Under the pieces are notes generated by a model. The model saw only the letters and a program-made list of their open reading frames with translations, was not told the DNA's origin and made no database searches. A DNA stretch of 64,000 bases from Centrapalus pauciflorus (lineage: Eukaryota > Streptophyta > Magnoliopsida > Asterales > Asteraceae): positions 868,001 through 932,000 of the forward strand of contig JAANYP010004869.1 of the NCBI GenBank assembly GCA_020465985.1, in the 5' to 3' direction. Shown one piece after another: positions 35,901 through 50,142 of this stretch (position 1 is its first letter; the number at the start of each line of letters is the position of its first letter). The position numbers and the translations under genes were made by a program.

Positions 35901-38900
35901 GTTCATAATTTAAATGATCATTAGTATGCTAAACATTATAACAGAGAGTCACATAGAAAAGAGAAGAACATTAACATATATACACACACACACACACACG
36001 CATAATACCAGCGTGTATTTTGAATCTTTTTATTTTTTAGACATCCCTAAACGAACACTATTTGGATAAAAACTAATCCATCTAAAACCACTCATAAAGT
36101 GAGGCTTGGAGCAGATTTGAGTATAATGAGCATCACATAACCATCCACACCCTTGGCAAAAACCATAAAGATAAATAGCTCCAGTTCATTTGGAACCAAA
36201 AATTGGGAGGGTTAAATGTTTACGCTAGGTGCTTACTCTTAGAATATTTAATAACTAATTTCCAGAAACAGCCAAACCCGTATCACTACTTTATCTTAGA
36301 AAAGTGAGATGAAAACATCAATAAGAAACATAAAACCATCACAAGCAGTAGACTAAGGCTCTTTCTTGCCTCTTCAATAGGTCTTATGTCGTCAGAATAT
36401 GGAAGATATATCATGTGCATTCCTGGTGGCTCAATCTGACCACCGGCATCAATGATTTCATCCTGCACTTCAATAAACAATCATGAGACCAGAAATGAGT
36501 GGATAAAGACGCATGTAGGGTAAATCAACAAATAAATAAATAAATAAATACGACTGATTGCATATAGTGCACATTCAATCAAACCAAAAGAATCATCATC
36601 ATAGATCTTCACGCTCAACATGTATTCTCTATGCTAGTATAACTTTGGATTCTCAGGAGAGTCCATTGTAAACAAGATTGTGTAGTATGGTGATTTGTCA
36701 TGATCATGGTCATGTTCTAGTATTTCAATGCCACATGTCGAAAAACTTACAGCAAACTACCCATTATCCGTACATACGTATAAAAAAAGGTGTAACAATT
36801 GCAGTAAATCCCTTCGACTTCCTGGTCATTTAAATATATGAGCAAGTTAGGTAGAAGTTTACAAAATCCATAAATATCTAAAACGGTATAAGAAATAAAA
36901 TTTGTTGGTTATTTTCCAATTGAAGGCAAAGTACAATGATTATTACACTTCTCAAACATCATTGATAGTCTGGACATTGTTAAGGTATCAACTATCAATG
37001 AGCTATTTATGGAGACACTCGTAGATAATATTGTATTCTCAATATTAAAATTAACTACATAGTGTGCTGTAGCTTCTGCTCAGTTTTATAAAAAAAAAAT
37101 TTTGACTAACATATATAATCATTTTGGGACAGAACCACAGAGGATGAGGAAAACAATTTGACAAAAAAAGTTTCTCGTCTAAATTATTGTTGATGCTTCA
37201 TATCAGATTATTTAATTAATACTAGATGCAGATGATGAAACTAATATGAGCACGGTGAGCTTAAAATTTAAGTCAATACAAACCTATCAATTCATGGAGC
37301 ATCGAATGTGTATAATAACAGATAAGAAACAAATAAAAATATGAACCAAATAAAGTGAGGTGCAATAATAAATGAAGATTATTGTAAATATAGCAAGACA
37401 TGACTTCCTGATTATAGCATAGAAATAACCAAGCATTTATCATTAAATTAAAAGGAGAAACTTAAAGAAAGTTAGTTTGTGACATTACTTACCTGTGCAA
37501 CCAGACCAACTAATTGTGGACGAGTTGAACTCCCAAAAAATGCAACAGCAAAGCTGTATGCAAGGAAAAGGTAAGAAACTTCAGCTGAATCCTCAAAAGG
37601 CATACATACACTTAATAGTCCACTGCCATATAGACTGAAGACACATAACCACCCAAAATTTAGATTTGAACACAAAAACAACCTCAATGTCTTGCATTAA
37701 ACTTACTGAAAAGCTTTCACCCAAGAATTTTCTAATCCCTAGAGAGAAAATATGCAACCTTTTCAATAGACTTGGACATGTATGAATATTTGAGGTACTG
37801 ACTCGGACTGAAAAAAACACACTAAATCTATATTTTTTTTCATTTGCAGGTAATCAATGGAATTACAGGTTTAGAACCCTCACATATAGAGATTGACAAA
37901 TGAACAAGATATCATATAGCTGTAAAACTACTTAGTCATGCCCTTAGTTGGTCAGGTACTATAGAGACCACCCATTTTCATCTAAAAATCATAACAGAAG
38001 AAGAGAGTAGTGCCTAAAAGGCGATAGTCACATATATATGCTCAAGAGTGATTATAAGTTTATTGACAACCAAAAATTTGAGTTCAACCACCCAGTACAT
38101 GATTGACTACAAGCAATTTTATGATGTCAAGAAACAATGGAAAGTAGCTTCAGTGGACACACATGTGTGCATAAATAAGATGCCGTTTGGATTGCATGAA
38201 TTTAAAATGATGGATCCTAAAATGATAGGATTTTAAAATATTTAGGGGGATGGGTGGATTATGAAATGTGGAGAAGTGGGGAATATGTAATGCTAAATGA
38301 AGCTAAATCATTTCTTTTTACTTTATCCAGACATGACATGGGAGGATTTCTAAATCCAAATCCTAATGAGTTGTTTAATTCCTCCAAACCAAACAACACC
38401 TAAAAGTGTAATTATAAATATTCTCTTAACTCTCAATAGCCTGATCTCACATATGAGTCTACCCAAAGATTATGTGACCACACTTCTATGATAAAACATC
38501 ACACATAACATTTTATAGTTGTTTAGTGTACCTAAAGACTTGTATGATAATACAAAAAGCACATGAAACAATTATTGGACATTGAAAATCAGATAACAGC
38601 ATGCATATCCAGCATGAGTATGGTGTCTAGTAATATTTAATGGCAATTATGATCCATCCCCACTAAGCATCACCAATGATATAGGATGTCAATGGACTAA
38701 GAATTCCAGTTATTGTACCATTTATCTCAATACCAAACTAAACACGATGACTATAAACGGATTAATTGCTTTCCACAGACCATCCACTTTCAAAATATAA
38801 AGCATTCATGCACAAAACACCTACTGAAATGTATATGTACAAAAGATCATCATGAAACCGTAGCGTTTCTAGTTAATATTACATTTGGCAGAAAAAGAAA

Positions 38901-41900
38901 GTAGTTGCTGCAAATGTGAGAACATTGGAAAAATGAAAAGCAAATAAAAAATGGAACAACACTACGTTCTATACTTCTATGCATGAAGGAAATTAAAACC
39001 AACATAGGAACAGTGAATCATCTGAAACTATATAACATAGTGTCATTAAAAATTTATAATACAAATTCTTGCCAGCATGTAAAACATTTGGTTTTTTAAT
39101 TAGGAAAATGATGGTGGGAAGTGCAAGAGAGAACGAAGCAAATACCCGTTATTAACTATAAAAAAAATCATGCAAACCTATCTAACCGTGGGCACCAATC
39201 ACAGAAATTTTCTTGGAATAAGATATTAATAATTCAAATCTAACCGTTTGAGACGTGTCATTGATCTATGAAGAGCAATGAAAATACAAGTGCTTCCGAC
39301 CACTTCCTGCAAAAAGCATCATACCGAGTAAGAAACTACATAAAGTGATGTATATCTCACCACAAAAAGAGTGTTGTTTTGGTTGTGTGCATCCAACCAC
39401 CGTCTTGAGAACATATCCTACAATTCTTAAAAAATATGTTACATCTAAAATTACATGTTCTTTCCACTGGACAGACTAACAGGTTCTTGAAACAATTTAA
39501 CATCATTCATATTCTCACAAAAATTTTCCCAAACCCAGGAAACTTGTAACTTTTCCAAACATAAAAGTTATCAGCAGATAAGGCTAAATTTCATGTGGAT
39601 TAACATTACACATTAGTATTGAGGTGTCTCTGAACATTCACATAGTTGTTGTAATGATGCCGTATTGACGATGTCCCCTTATCATTAAATCATGTGATTA
39701 TAAAGTAGCTACTCATGTTTTATTTCCTTGTATTTGTTGTTTATACTTTTAAGGGTTTATTGATCAAAAGCTTATTGATAATGACATGAATACAAATACT
39801 CAAATCGTAAGTCGGGTTTTTAAAAAAAAGAAGTTACATACATATACAATGCAATTCATGTTAATATAACAAACAAGCAAACTGCAATGCCCAGGAAAAA
39901 AAATTAACTTAAATAAGATTATTAAATGGGCTTAAAAGTCTTGAACTAAACATCCCATTACCAATAGAGGCCTATCAAAAATGTTGTAAGCGGGGAGGAT
40001 TTCCAACCAACTGCAGAGCCCTAAATCGCTCGCATCAACACCAAAAAAACATATACAGTGCCTGTAAGACTATTATCAAAATTTCAAGTTTCTTCTTCTT
40101 TACACCCCCAAACGAAAGTCTATTATACCATATGTGGATTCGATTTAGAAGGGAAAGAAAAGTGATTTTCATACTCATTGATTCTGCTAATTACGAGATG
40201 TTGCCGAAGAATTCAGCAATCCTTTCTTTCCAATCCAACTCGTGTTAATTAAGAGTTGACTCGACTGGGACCAAGTTGGTTCATAGCACACACAGTTTTA
40301 AGTCCGCATCATTTTCATTTACGACTTAAGTGATGAGTCGTCTCTTTTTCAGGATAAATTAACTCAACTCCTACAAAGAAGCACGAACGAGTAAAAAGGG
40401 GCACTAACAAGTCAAGTGTGCAGCGCAACATCTTCCACGGCCTTGTACACAATGTTTCAACTTAGCTTTTGGAACATCAAGTGGGTTCTTGTAGTGGTGC
40501 CAAACAACAAAATAATTGTGATGCCACAAAGAAGAAACACCTAGCCCATCTGGATAAACAAATACCTCTTTATGTAATGATGTATGGTGATTATAAACCA
40601 TGTTACCAACCTCAAAAAGCACAAGAGAACAAATATATTTCTCTTTTGGGAAAGCTAATTTCTTTGTACATGTAAACAGTTAATTATGTGATAAAATTCC
40701 AAACACCATTTTTTCTACCAATAATATTTAGTACAGCTTTTAGAATAACTTAGTAAAGGAATAAGATGTTTGGAATGTTAAAGTAACTTCAATTGAACTA
40801 TGGGGCATCACAAATGACATTAAAGATTATTCTTAGACATAGAAACAACCTCGTCACTCGGAAAGACAAATGCTGATGGCTTCAAGTTGTGATAATCCTT
40901 CAAGCAGCTTAATGGTTTGAAACCTAAAAGCCGTAAGTTTCCTGTTGAAACTCTCTTGATTTCTGAAAGCTCCTCTGTCGAAAACTTAATATCCTCACTG
41001 GTAAATATATATCATCATCAAATGAAGTTAATCAAATCATTTAAGAACATACAAATAGAAAAAAAAACTGCATGGGGAACACAGATTATGACTTACTTCT
41101 TGTAACTTTGAAAACGCATTGGAGGCTCCTGAACTAGTGCCCCAGTGTCAGCACAAATGAATGACCTTTCAGCCTGCAAAACGTCCAAGAAACCAGTACA
41201 ACTTTAAGCATATGTTGATTTTGTAAAACATCCAAATGACATTGGCTCGATGAGTAATGAGTTATTAGCAAGGATACAGTGATATCTACTGTAGTCCTCA
41301 AACTACAAAATATAATTATATTACCCATCAAAGTATCACTTCACTTACTTCCCCACTCTACAAACTGTCTACGTAGTTAACAGGTTGAAAATTAAAAGAG
41401 TGTCTTAACAAATACATACCTTCAAAGGAAGATTAGTGACAGAATCGAGCCACGTGGCAGCCCCTGCAACAAGAGTACTAAGAATCAGTCCTGAGCAAGA
41501 ATTCCCATTGTTTCTTTTTTCAATTCAGCATAAGCAAAGCAACTAGCAGACCCGGAAGAGTGGGACGGATCAGCGCATATGTATTCAGTTCAATCAATAA
41601 GCCCCCTGCAATCATAAATGTGATCCGGCGAACTTTGCGCTTCTTGAACATTCGTTTTCTTAATTGTTTATTCATGTCTTCAAATCTGAAATTGGATAAA
41701 TGATAACTGAAGTGGAGGGAGTAAACAATTTCTACAAAATCACTTTCGTAACCTAATGCATTGTGAACACATTCATGAGACACCTAACGAGACTATACCT
41801 CAGAAGTTATTTCAAAGAGAGAGAAAGGCTAAACTGAAAACCAACCATCCAATTTTGAATAACAAGAAAACAAATTGCTCTGTTCATGGAATGAATAAAC

Positions 41901-44900
41901 AAGATAACAGAATGAGGAAGGTAACGGGATTACGGGATGGGCCATTACAATCCACCATCATACTTGGTTACCCTACCAGAACATAAATGAGTTGTTCAAA
42001 CATTTACGTTGTTATGCATGAATAGACAACAAAGTGAAGTAAATTGATGAATAGAGACACAAACATCCTTTACAAAGATAAATTCTAATGCAAAATAAAA
42101 GATAGCACTGATATGTATACACTTAGCAAACAGTTAACACATGCTTACCATTTTTATAGCTTTTTTTTATCAATATGTATTCTTATAATCATGAAACTAA
42201 TCATAGCATGCACGTATAAGTTCTATAATTTCGTTTTCCATTGTTTTCTCATTTAAATTATCATTAACCTTCATTTAATCAAGGAAAATAAAACAATGTT
42301 GGTATTTTTATGTATGATCAGTAAATTCCCATCGTTTTCCAACCACTTAAATAGTGGTTTTCACAAACACACCTTTCTCCAGCCAGTGGCATGAACTGAG
42401 CAAGATCGTCACCATCCAATCCGATCAAATCCTGGTATGTAAAAGATTGATGCAGTGATGCACACATAACTAAAGAATTTATAGTATAAGGTATAAAATC
42501 AAAGCGTCAACATACAGCATAAAAAAGTGAGACATTAAATTCTTCATTTGGCGTACTTAAAGGAAGAAGTTCAATTGAGATGCCAAGGTCCTGTGCATCC
42601 TGCAACAATTAAAAAAAGAAGTATCTACTCATGAGGTGTACTCCATAACTTCAAAACTGATGGAATATTAGATATGGTTTGATTATAAAGAATTTTAATG
42701 ATTACATTAAACGATATCATAACTATCTATACTATATATAATAAGAAATCCACTTGGAGTTTCTGGACCATTGGATGGAAAGAAATCAATGGTCCAGATC
42801 AATGACAACTCATAATTATTTATGAAATGTCTTTTATACCCTTAATTAAAATCAATAATTATATCTATGCCATTGTTTTAATTCATTTTCCAAATTTACT
42901 ACCTTAACTTAATTACATTACATTAAATTTTAATTTTAATTTTTTCATTAATGAATTAATATTAAATTAATATTTACCTAAAATAAATATGTGTCATTAT
43001 TATCCTTAATGATCATAGTTAAATTCACATATAAAAATTTGAATTTAAAGAAGTAGTAAATAAAGTTAAAATTTTTTGTTAATTATTTTGCTAACAAGAT
43101 TTAAAATTTAATTGATAAAACTTCAATTGTGAATATGATAAAAATTTGAATTAGTTGTGTAAATTATTATTATTATGTATAATAAAAGAAAACATCAAAT
43201 GTCACGTGTCACCTCTACGTTCACCAAAAAGATAATTACAACTTATAAAAAATAAAAGATAAATGCAATTTAATATTTTTAAAAAGATAAATATACTCTA
43301 TTTTTTAATTTGTAAATAATAATAAAAAATAAACACAATTATCATTTTTGTATGTTTTTATTTTTACTCATATACATTTTATATTAATAAATTTAATTAA
43401 AAATATCCACGTAATACGTGGGTCATAAACTAGTTATAAGGAATTAAAAAGAGCTAAAAGAACAAAAAAATTACATTAACTTTTGACGAAGATAGGTATT
43501 AGGTTTCGAGTTTCAAAATTTCAGCTACTAAATCAAAAGTGCAATCTAGTCATATCTACATCAAGATCAAGAATTTACCTTAGCTCGCTGCAGTGTTGTT
43601 CTAGCCATATCTAGCTTTGTCACCCCTTTGATACATCCAAAAGGATCATCCTCATTTGTAAACAACAAGATGCGCTTATCAGCTGTTTTGGCAGATCTGA
43701 ATAATTTATCACATCGTTATACACTGGAAACATATTTCTACATGCATAAGGGAAAAGATTGTGAACAAAAGACACATGAAGCAGTTTAGCCAGGGGGAAA
43801 TAATGAGAAGACCAACCCTTTACGCAGTAGTGCTTGTGCAACCCAGAGTGCATTGTACAAAGAATTATCCCTAGATCCAGAAACAATACCGTACTCACTC
43901 CCAATAACTTTACTGAAAGATTCTGCATTCATATGAAAGGCATAGTGTAAACAAGAAATGTCTATTTTGTCAATGAACCCTTCAATACATAGCATGCAAT
44001 TTCTAAAAGGATATGTTTTAGTTAGAGAAAGGGGCAGGAAAACCATTAGTAAGATAGTTAAAATGCAACTATTTAATTTATGCACTTCACTGTTCGGCAT
44101 GGAAAACAGTGTTGCAAAGATCGGCCTAGTCGGTCGGCATGGCGGGGACTAGGCGGTAATCGGCCCTCCACCCATACAATTTGGCTGAAATGGATCTAGT
44201 TAGGTGTAGGCGGTCAAGTCGGTCAATACCGGACCTAGGTGGTCCAACAGTCAACGGTCAAATATTTTAAGATTGACATTGATTAAAAGAGAAAGGAACT
44301 CGTAGCCGTTATGATTTGCTCTCACTCTCTCAAATCTCAATGGCGGACTGCTCTCGATCTCTTGATTGATCTCTCAATCTAATTATAATATTAATGAACT
44401 AAAATTCTATGTTTTAAGTATTTGTCTATTTGAATTTTTTAACAATTATGGTTGTGTTATTATGCATATTTTTAGGTGTTATGAATGATTATATTCATAT
44501 TTGACTATCTATACATATGTTGTATGTATAATTCTAAATTTACATACAAAAAATTCCAATCCGACTACTCCCCGCCTAGGTCAATTAGTCCTTAGTCCCC
44601 AGGTCGGCCAGCCGACTAGCGAATTTTGCAACATTGATGGAAACAGGCTGTAGAATTGATGTTTCTGGTCCGTCATTCATAAAAGAAATTCACCAAATGC
44701 AGTCAAAGTTGAGCATGTCTCTTTTGTAAAAGTACACCACATTGGTACCTTCTATACGATCAAATTCTCTTATAAACTGTGCTGTGAGGTTGTCCAGATA
44801 TTCTCTTTCAGCAACATTAAATACATAAACACCATTTAGGTCTTGCAAGTTTTTCTTTTCTCTCTGCCAATAATGTCCATTAAAGTACAGAAACACTAAT

Positions 44901-46546
44901 TAGTAATGCCATTAGAGACTAAAAAAAGTAGGTGTACCGAAATAAAAAGAAAAAAATTTATTGAGGATTCCATTATAAATTTATTATTTATTCATATATA
45001 ACAGCCTCAAAGTAAACTGACAACTTATAAGCTTCTAAAACTCCGGAAAATGAAAGTAAATCAGAATATGATTAGAAATATTATATGCCCAATACAAATC
45101 GTAAGTAGCAAACAAGAGTAAAATGGAGTTCAATCTCGTGTTCTTGAACTATAAAATGTGATTTATCCCTTGCAATCTTGGTATAGCAAAGAATAATAAG
45201 ATTCAGGAATGATAAGATATTACACATTGTTATAAGAGTATGATGTTCACTCAAAATAATCAGTGTAGAAAAATATATCAGTTTATGAGTCATGTACATA
45301 CAGTATTGAAGAAGCATATTGCAATTTCATCATATGGCCGGTTGATGATCTGAACCTTGATAGACTGTGCAATACAACTCAAAGCAACATGAAAATGAGA
45401 TGTATGTTCTTCATCTTCCTGTAGAACATTGCCATCAACAAAAACATTGATTCTCTTAAGAACATAAATGGCCATAAAAAACTAGATTCAATCAATATGT
45501 AGAAGCTAAAAATGTTATTTGTTGAAAATCAACATTGCCTAATATATCATAATCATGAGAATTGTGAACCATAAAATCATCTTTGATTATAAGAATACTT
45601 GATATTCCTTTCAAAAATTAGGCAAGAATAGATGGGATGAAATCTGAACACAAAATGTGTGGGTTGCTCCCTTTGTCTAACTGCAGCAATTTTCATTTCG
45701 AGTTGCCATATAAATTGCAACATTTTAAACTTTTCATTCACGAACTACATCTTTATCTATTATCATCACCACAAATTATAAATGGATCAACAAGAACTTT
45801 ACGTATGATCTTTGGTGGATAGGCTCATAACCTTATATGAAACAACTTGAAGCATCAGAAATTCCGATCTTTCCAATTCATTGAACAGAGGGAGTAAAAA
45901 AGGACACCACTATTATACAGCATGTTAGATATTTGGTGATGATCAGATGCTGTATCAAACTAGCAATTTCACTACACAGATGGAGTACAAAAGACTGATA
46001 CCCTTCCCACATGATTATCAATTAAAGCAATAAAAGTAACATTTCTATATCCAAACCCAATCAATATGCCACTAACATGAAAATCTGGCAGGTGGTGCCA
46101 AGTATATAAAAGCAATAAGTGGGAATAAAAAAAAAGATAAATCAGACTGCGGCTGCATTAAACAGGTTTTGCTTCTAATCACACTTTTAAAAAAATAACG
46201 TAGGTGGTGGTAATCGTTAACAATAATTAGGAATATGTAAGAATAGCGTATGTGTGTAAGGAAATATATTTCCGAACCCCCTGACAAGTGATGCTGAACA
46301 TTTTGGGGGAAGCATCCACCAAGAACACCACTAGTTCTTTGCTCGGCTGCCTTTCCTAGTGTTGAAATCATTAGAGCAAAGATAGGTTAACATATATCAT
46401 CAATTTACAAAAAGTAAAATCATAATCGACACAAACAAGACATGTAATAGCATACTGAGCATGGAGATGAGGAAGAAAACCTGATAAGAATCGTTTTCGG
46501 GGTCATCTTCTTCATCTCGAAACACGTCATCAGGGTCCATATCCAT
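32993..46546 (-). CDS. KU70: ATP-dependent DNA helicase 2 subunit KU70 (DNA-end-binding), 19 exons
   Basis: KU70 pairs with KU80 to bind double-strand ends, start non-homologous end joining and protect telomeres. Exons, in transcript order: 46546-46481, 46355-46278, 45418-45302, 44863-44749, 43922-43817, 43696-43579, 42599-42516, 42431-42373, 41685-41552, 41463-41420, 41173-41097, 40997-40850, 39306-39245, 37553-37493, 36462-36370, 35799-35679, 35232-35130, 34088-33920, 33106-32993. They total 1869 nt and join in frame to 622 aa; Arabidopsis KU70 has 621. Domains: acidic start MDMDPDDVFRDEEDD; von Willebrand A-like domain with VVFLVDASPKMF (about 30-41) through SIELLPLS; Ku beta-barrel core (RRITFMIAGG, STGNLRLLGFKPL, GGQIEPPGMHMIYLPY); basic KKRK (561-564); C-terminal SAP domain (586-622, LKDLTVQQLKYYL...HMGK). 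Intron 15 is GC-AG. Introns 4, 6 and 13 hold transposons and intron 18 a G23 run. No break in the coding sequence. Confidence 0.96.
33807..33829. repeat. Homopolymer of 23 G in KU70 intron 18
   Basis: A run of 23 G on the plus strand (C on the KU70 coding strand) about 90 bp after the exon 18 donor, preceded by GTGTGTGTGTTTTTTC. It could form a G-quadruplex in DNA on the template strand. Length may be affected by sequencing error. Confidence 0.85.
38179..38400. mobile_element. PIF/Harbinger-like MITE in KU70 intron 13
   Basis: GATGCCGTTTGG at the left and CCAAACAACACC-type inverse at the right, 222 bp, with TAA just outside both ends (38176-38178, 38401-38403). The interior has inverted words around AAAATGATGGATCC and GGAGGATTTCTAAATCC. 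Confidence 0.65.
42726..43433 (+). mobile_element. Non-autonomous Helitron in KU70 intron 6
   Basis: 708 bp, from TCTATACTATATATAATAAG (preceded by A) to CTAG (followed by T). A short palindrome CCACGTAATACGTGG (43407-43421) lies 8 nt before the terminal CTAG. TC...CTAG ends, a 3' hairpin and insertion between A and T are the hallmarks of plant Helitrons. No coding. It belongs to the same family as the element at 48886-50142. Confidence 0.88.
44108..44636. mobile_element. Mutator-like MITE in KU70 intron 4
   Basis: 529 bp. The ends AGTGTTGCAAAGATCGGCCT and (complement) CAATGTTGCAAAATTCGCTA are inverted repeats extending through the CTAGTCGG words. Flanks ATGGAAAAC and ATGGAAACA resemble a 9-bp target duplication with a change. 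The ends are much richer in GC than the intron around them. No ORF. Confidence 0.6.
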
Positions 46547-47342
46547 TTCTACTCAACTACACACACACCGAGCTGGATCCACAAAGGATATGGTATTAGA
46601 GAGTCTTTCAGGAATTGAAAAGCAAGAGAAAGCAAGCATTGGTGAAATCATTGATGTAAACGTGAAAAACAAAACCTTTGCAACGCAGGGGTTTATAGGA
46701 ATTTACCGTAGCAATGGTAGACAAGGGTTTTGGCGAACGCAATTTGGGGGTTTAACAATAACGAAGGGATTTTGGGGGGAAATCTTCTACTACTCTTCCG
46801 CCTTCATTCAACTTCTCATGGAAGTTTTCGGTAGTTTTTTCTTTTTTTTAATTATTGACAATGAAAATTTGCTTAAAATATCAATCAATTTTTTCTTTTT
46901 CCTAATCTTGTACATTTTGTCTCAAATAAATAAACAAACTCTTTGTTCATGTCGTCTGATTATAGTATTTAACCAGTAAACAACACAAGTTAACCGCTGA
47001 AAAAAGGTTATATATTGGTATTGTTGTTTGAAATAACTACCTATTTTTTATTTTTTTTATTGTGGCAATTAGTTTTAATTTTTATCATTTAATATATTGT
47101 TTGAAATAATAATCTACTTATTATTTACTGGTTAAATGTTATAATCAGGAGTAAATCAAGAGTTAATTCCATTATTCGAGACAAAATTGACGGAGGTGAT
47201 TTTTAAACAACAAAGTTTTTTCCTCTAAAAGTAATAATAAATTTAATCACTTTATATGAAATTATTATGTATGATAAACTTTTGTTATATATAAATCACT
47301 TCTTATCCAAGAAATCAAACAACCAAGGTCTTAGAGATTATA
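46547..47342. other. KU70 5' flank, no other gene
   Basis: Leader and promoter side of KU70. A plus-strand frame at 46590-46979 crosses it but has no coding character after its first third (Phe/Ile-rich from AT-rich DNA). Confidence 0.4.
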
Positions 47343-47525
47343 ATTTTTTTTAACAACAAACTATCCTACTCCTACTCCTAAACTACTCCTTTGTCTCAAG
47401 ACTTACTTTCTACACCTAAATTTCAATTTGCCTCCGACAAGAGTCGAACTCGTTATCTCACTTACATTCCATCCCTCTTACCAATAGACATGACTTCAAA
47501 TATTAATTGTTGAGTGTGGTTATTA
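47343..47525 (-). mobile_element. tRNA-derived SINE (probable)
   Basis: Read on the minus strand: TGTCTATTGGTAAGAGGGAT (box-A region), then AACGAGTTCGACTCTTGTC (box B), a short body, and an A-rich tail at 47343-47352. This is a pol III promoter layout with poly(A) end. No intact tRNA cloverleaf. Confidence 0.5.
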
Positions 47526-48690
47526 AACATTGCAATGGTCACTTTAACATGCATTTACAAACACACTTAAATGTGTGTTTGGTATGATAAAAGAATGGAA
47601 TTATATGGTATTTATAAGTTTTTATTTTATGATAAAAGTTTTAATTTTTATAGAAAAAATTGAGTTTAGTATAAATTTTAATTTTCTCTTTTATTATCAA
47701 AATAGATAAAAATCAAACCAGTTTGGCCCAACCTAAATAAGATTCAATTAAATGTGTTTTGGTCTAAAATCAAACTGAAACCCGAAATTTAAATTTGGTT
47801 TGGTTTAAATGAATTCTATTTGGTTTGTTTTCGGTTTTCTTGGTCCCGGACCAAAAACTGTCCACCCCTGGTTGGTGTGATGTTGTGATGTTGGTGGATC
47901 TCTCATCGAAAGTGGGGTGGCATGGTGCTAACAGTTACGTGTGTTGGATCGCATAAGTGTTTGATATCTCTAACACCTTATTTTTTCCGATTACTTACTT
48001 ATTGTTTTATATGCATCATTGTGCATCAATGCATCTAATCGAACAATGTCTGAATGCATCTACTAAAGGCTATGAATGGTTCTTCGGGGTTTTCCGATGC
48101 ATAGTGGTTCTCCATATATATAAATATGTGTGTGTGTTTAATAAGATGAATAGAGAAAGATGAGCATGCATTCATGTTATTGAGAAATCATTAATGTATA
48201 TATTTATAATCATATATACTGTACCATGTACGTAAAATGGTCAATCGACAACATTGGTGAAGTATCATGCTCGATGACACAAGGTTTTTTTTAAAGAATC
48301 TGGATTAACAAACGAGCTTATTAATTAATGAGTACGAGTGTAACATATACGTTATTAGACTGTTTTGATTGTTTATACGGGATGTAAGTAAATTAATTTC
48401 GTGTATCATATTGCAATATACGTATGTATTAATTGATTTGGTGAAGTTGAGATATTTTTCTATTCATACATCCAAAATGACAATGCATGTCAAAATATTT
48501 TAATGCAAATTGTGATTTATATCTTAAACAATTTTGCAATGCATGATGAGAACTGAGGGTTAATAATCAGCAATGATCGATCTTTTGATTTACTTTCTGA
48601 TTGTTTTACTTGATTAATTTGATTTGTAGTTTTAAATATTCATTTTTGAGATAACATACATACATATATATACACACACACACACATATA
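47526..48690. other. Intergenic with family B remnant
   Basis: AT-rich spacer. At about 48005-48118 the words GCATCAATGCATCTAATC and GATGCATAGTGGTTCTCCAT match the right part of family B before a short (TA)n, so an old B copy stood here. No gene. Confidence 0.4.
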
Positions 48691-48885
48691 TATAAATCGG
48701 ATCGGGATCAATGGGGTACCATATTAGACTGGGGAACCGGAGTCCACCCATGTTTGGTCATAAATAAAAAATGGTAATATGGTCGATTATATATATCCTA
48801 ATTAATAGATGACAACTAATGAATTAATAAATTCATTAATTATAGGGATTTACTTTCATAACAATATTTTTAATAAATTACAAAA

Positions 48886-50142
48886 CTAGTTTATAGCCCA
48901 CGTATTACGTGGATATTTTTAATTGAATTTATTTATATAAAATGTATATGAGTAAAAATAAAAACATAAAAAAATAATAATTGTGTTTATTTTTTATTAT
49001 TTACAGATTAAAAAATAGAGTATATTTATCTTTTTTAAAAATATTAAATTGTATTTATCTTTTATTTTTTATAAATTGTAATTATCTTTTTGGTGAACGT
49101 AGAGGTGACACGTGACATTTGGTGTTTTCCTTTATTATACATAATAATAATCTATACAACTAATTCAACTTGTTACATTTGGATCTAATTATGATTATTA
49201 TGGATAATAATGATAGGTATTTATTTTAGGTAAACATTAATTTTAAATGTTACAAAATCTAATTTATTACTAATTAATTATTGAAAAAAAATAAAGTCAA
49301 AATTTAATGCAATTAAGTTAAGGTGTTAAATTTGGAAAAAGATATGGAAAAATAAAATTTTCTTGTATTTTAGAAGTGACATATGACATGAATTGTTATG
49401 TTTTAGTATGATATATAGGTTAATCAACCCATGTATAACATGGGTTGATTTAAAAAATACATATTTTTTTATATTTTAATAATTTATTATTAAATTTATA
49501 TATAACTAAAACAAAAAAATTGAAAGCTAGTTAAATTAAATATAAAAAAAATACTTATTTGTTTGATATTAAATAAAAGAATATTATTATATTGTATTAT
49601 TAAAAACAGATAATATGTATTTGCAACAAATGTTTCTTTTAACTTTTGTTAACTTCAAATATAAAATATCAATGTAAGAAACAAAAAACTTCAATTATGT
49701 GAATGTTTATATATTTTGAAAATGATGAAATATAAAAAATGAAATATCTGAAAATCAACAATCAAAATTTATCATATTCATAATTGAAGTTTTATCAATT
49801 AAATTTTAAATCTTGTTAGCAAATTAATTAACAAAAAATTTTAACTTTATTTACTCATATACATTGATTTTTTTTCATCTAATGGTATAGAAACTCCAAG
49901 TTCTTATTATATATAGTATAAATTAATGAAAAAATTAAAATTAAAATTTAATGTAATTAAGTTAAGGTAGTAAATTTGAAAAATGAATTAAAAAATGGCA
50001 TGTGTATAATTATTGATTTTAATTAAAGGTATAAGAGACATTTCATAAATAATTATGAGTTGTTATTAATCTGGACCGTTAATTTTTTACTATCTAATGG
50101 TCCAGAAACTCCAAGTGTTTTTCTTATTATATATAGTATAGA
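48886..50142 (-). mobile_element. Non-autonomous Helitron inside A2
   Basis: On the minus strand it begins TCTATACTATATATAATAAG (50142 side, preceded by A) and ends CCACGTAATACGTGG-GCTATAAA-CTAG (48886) before T. Its outer parts correspond to the KU70-intron Helitron. It is 1257 bp because another Helitron piece lies within (49416-49920). Confidence 0.85.
49416..49920 (-). mobile_element. Helitron fragment nested in the Helitron
   Basis: A second Helitron 5' signature (TATACTATATATAATAAGAA on the minus strand at 49920) and a perfect 9-bp hairpin CAACCCATG...CATGGGTTG (49425-49447) near a mutated 3' end (GATTAACCTA). About 505 bp. Confidence 0.6.

Noticed and set aside
46590..46979. 129-aa plus-strand frame upstream of KU70
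   Set aside because: It starts in the antisense of the KU70 leader and turns into Phe/Ile-rich AT-driven sequence; no motif, no splice context.
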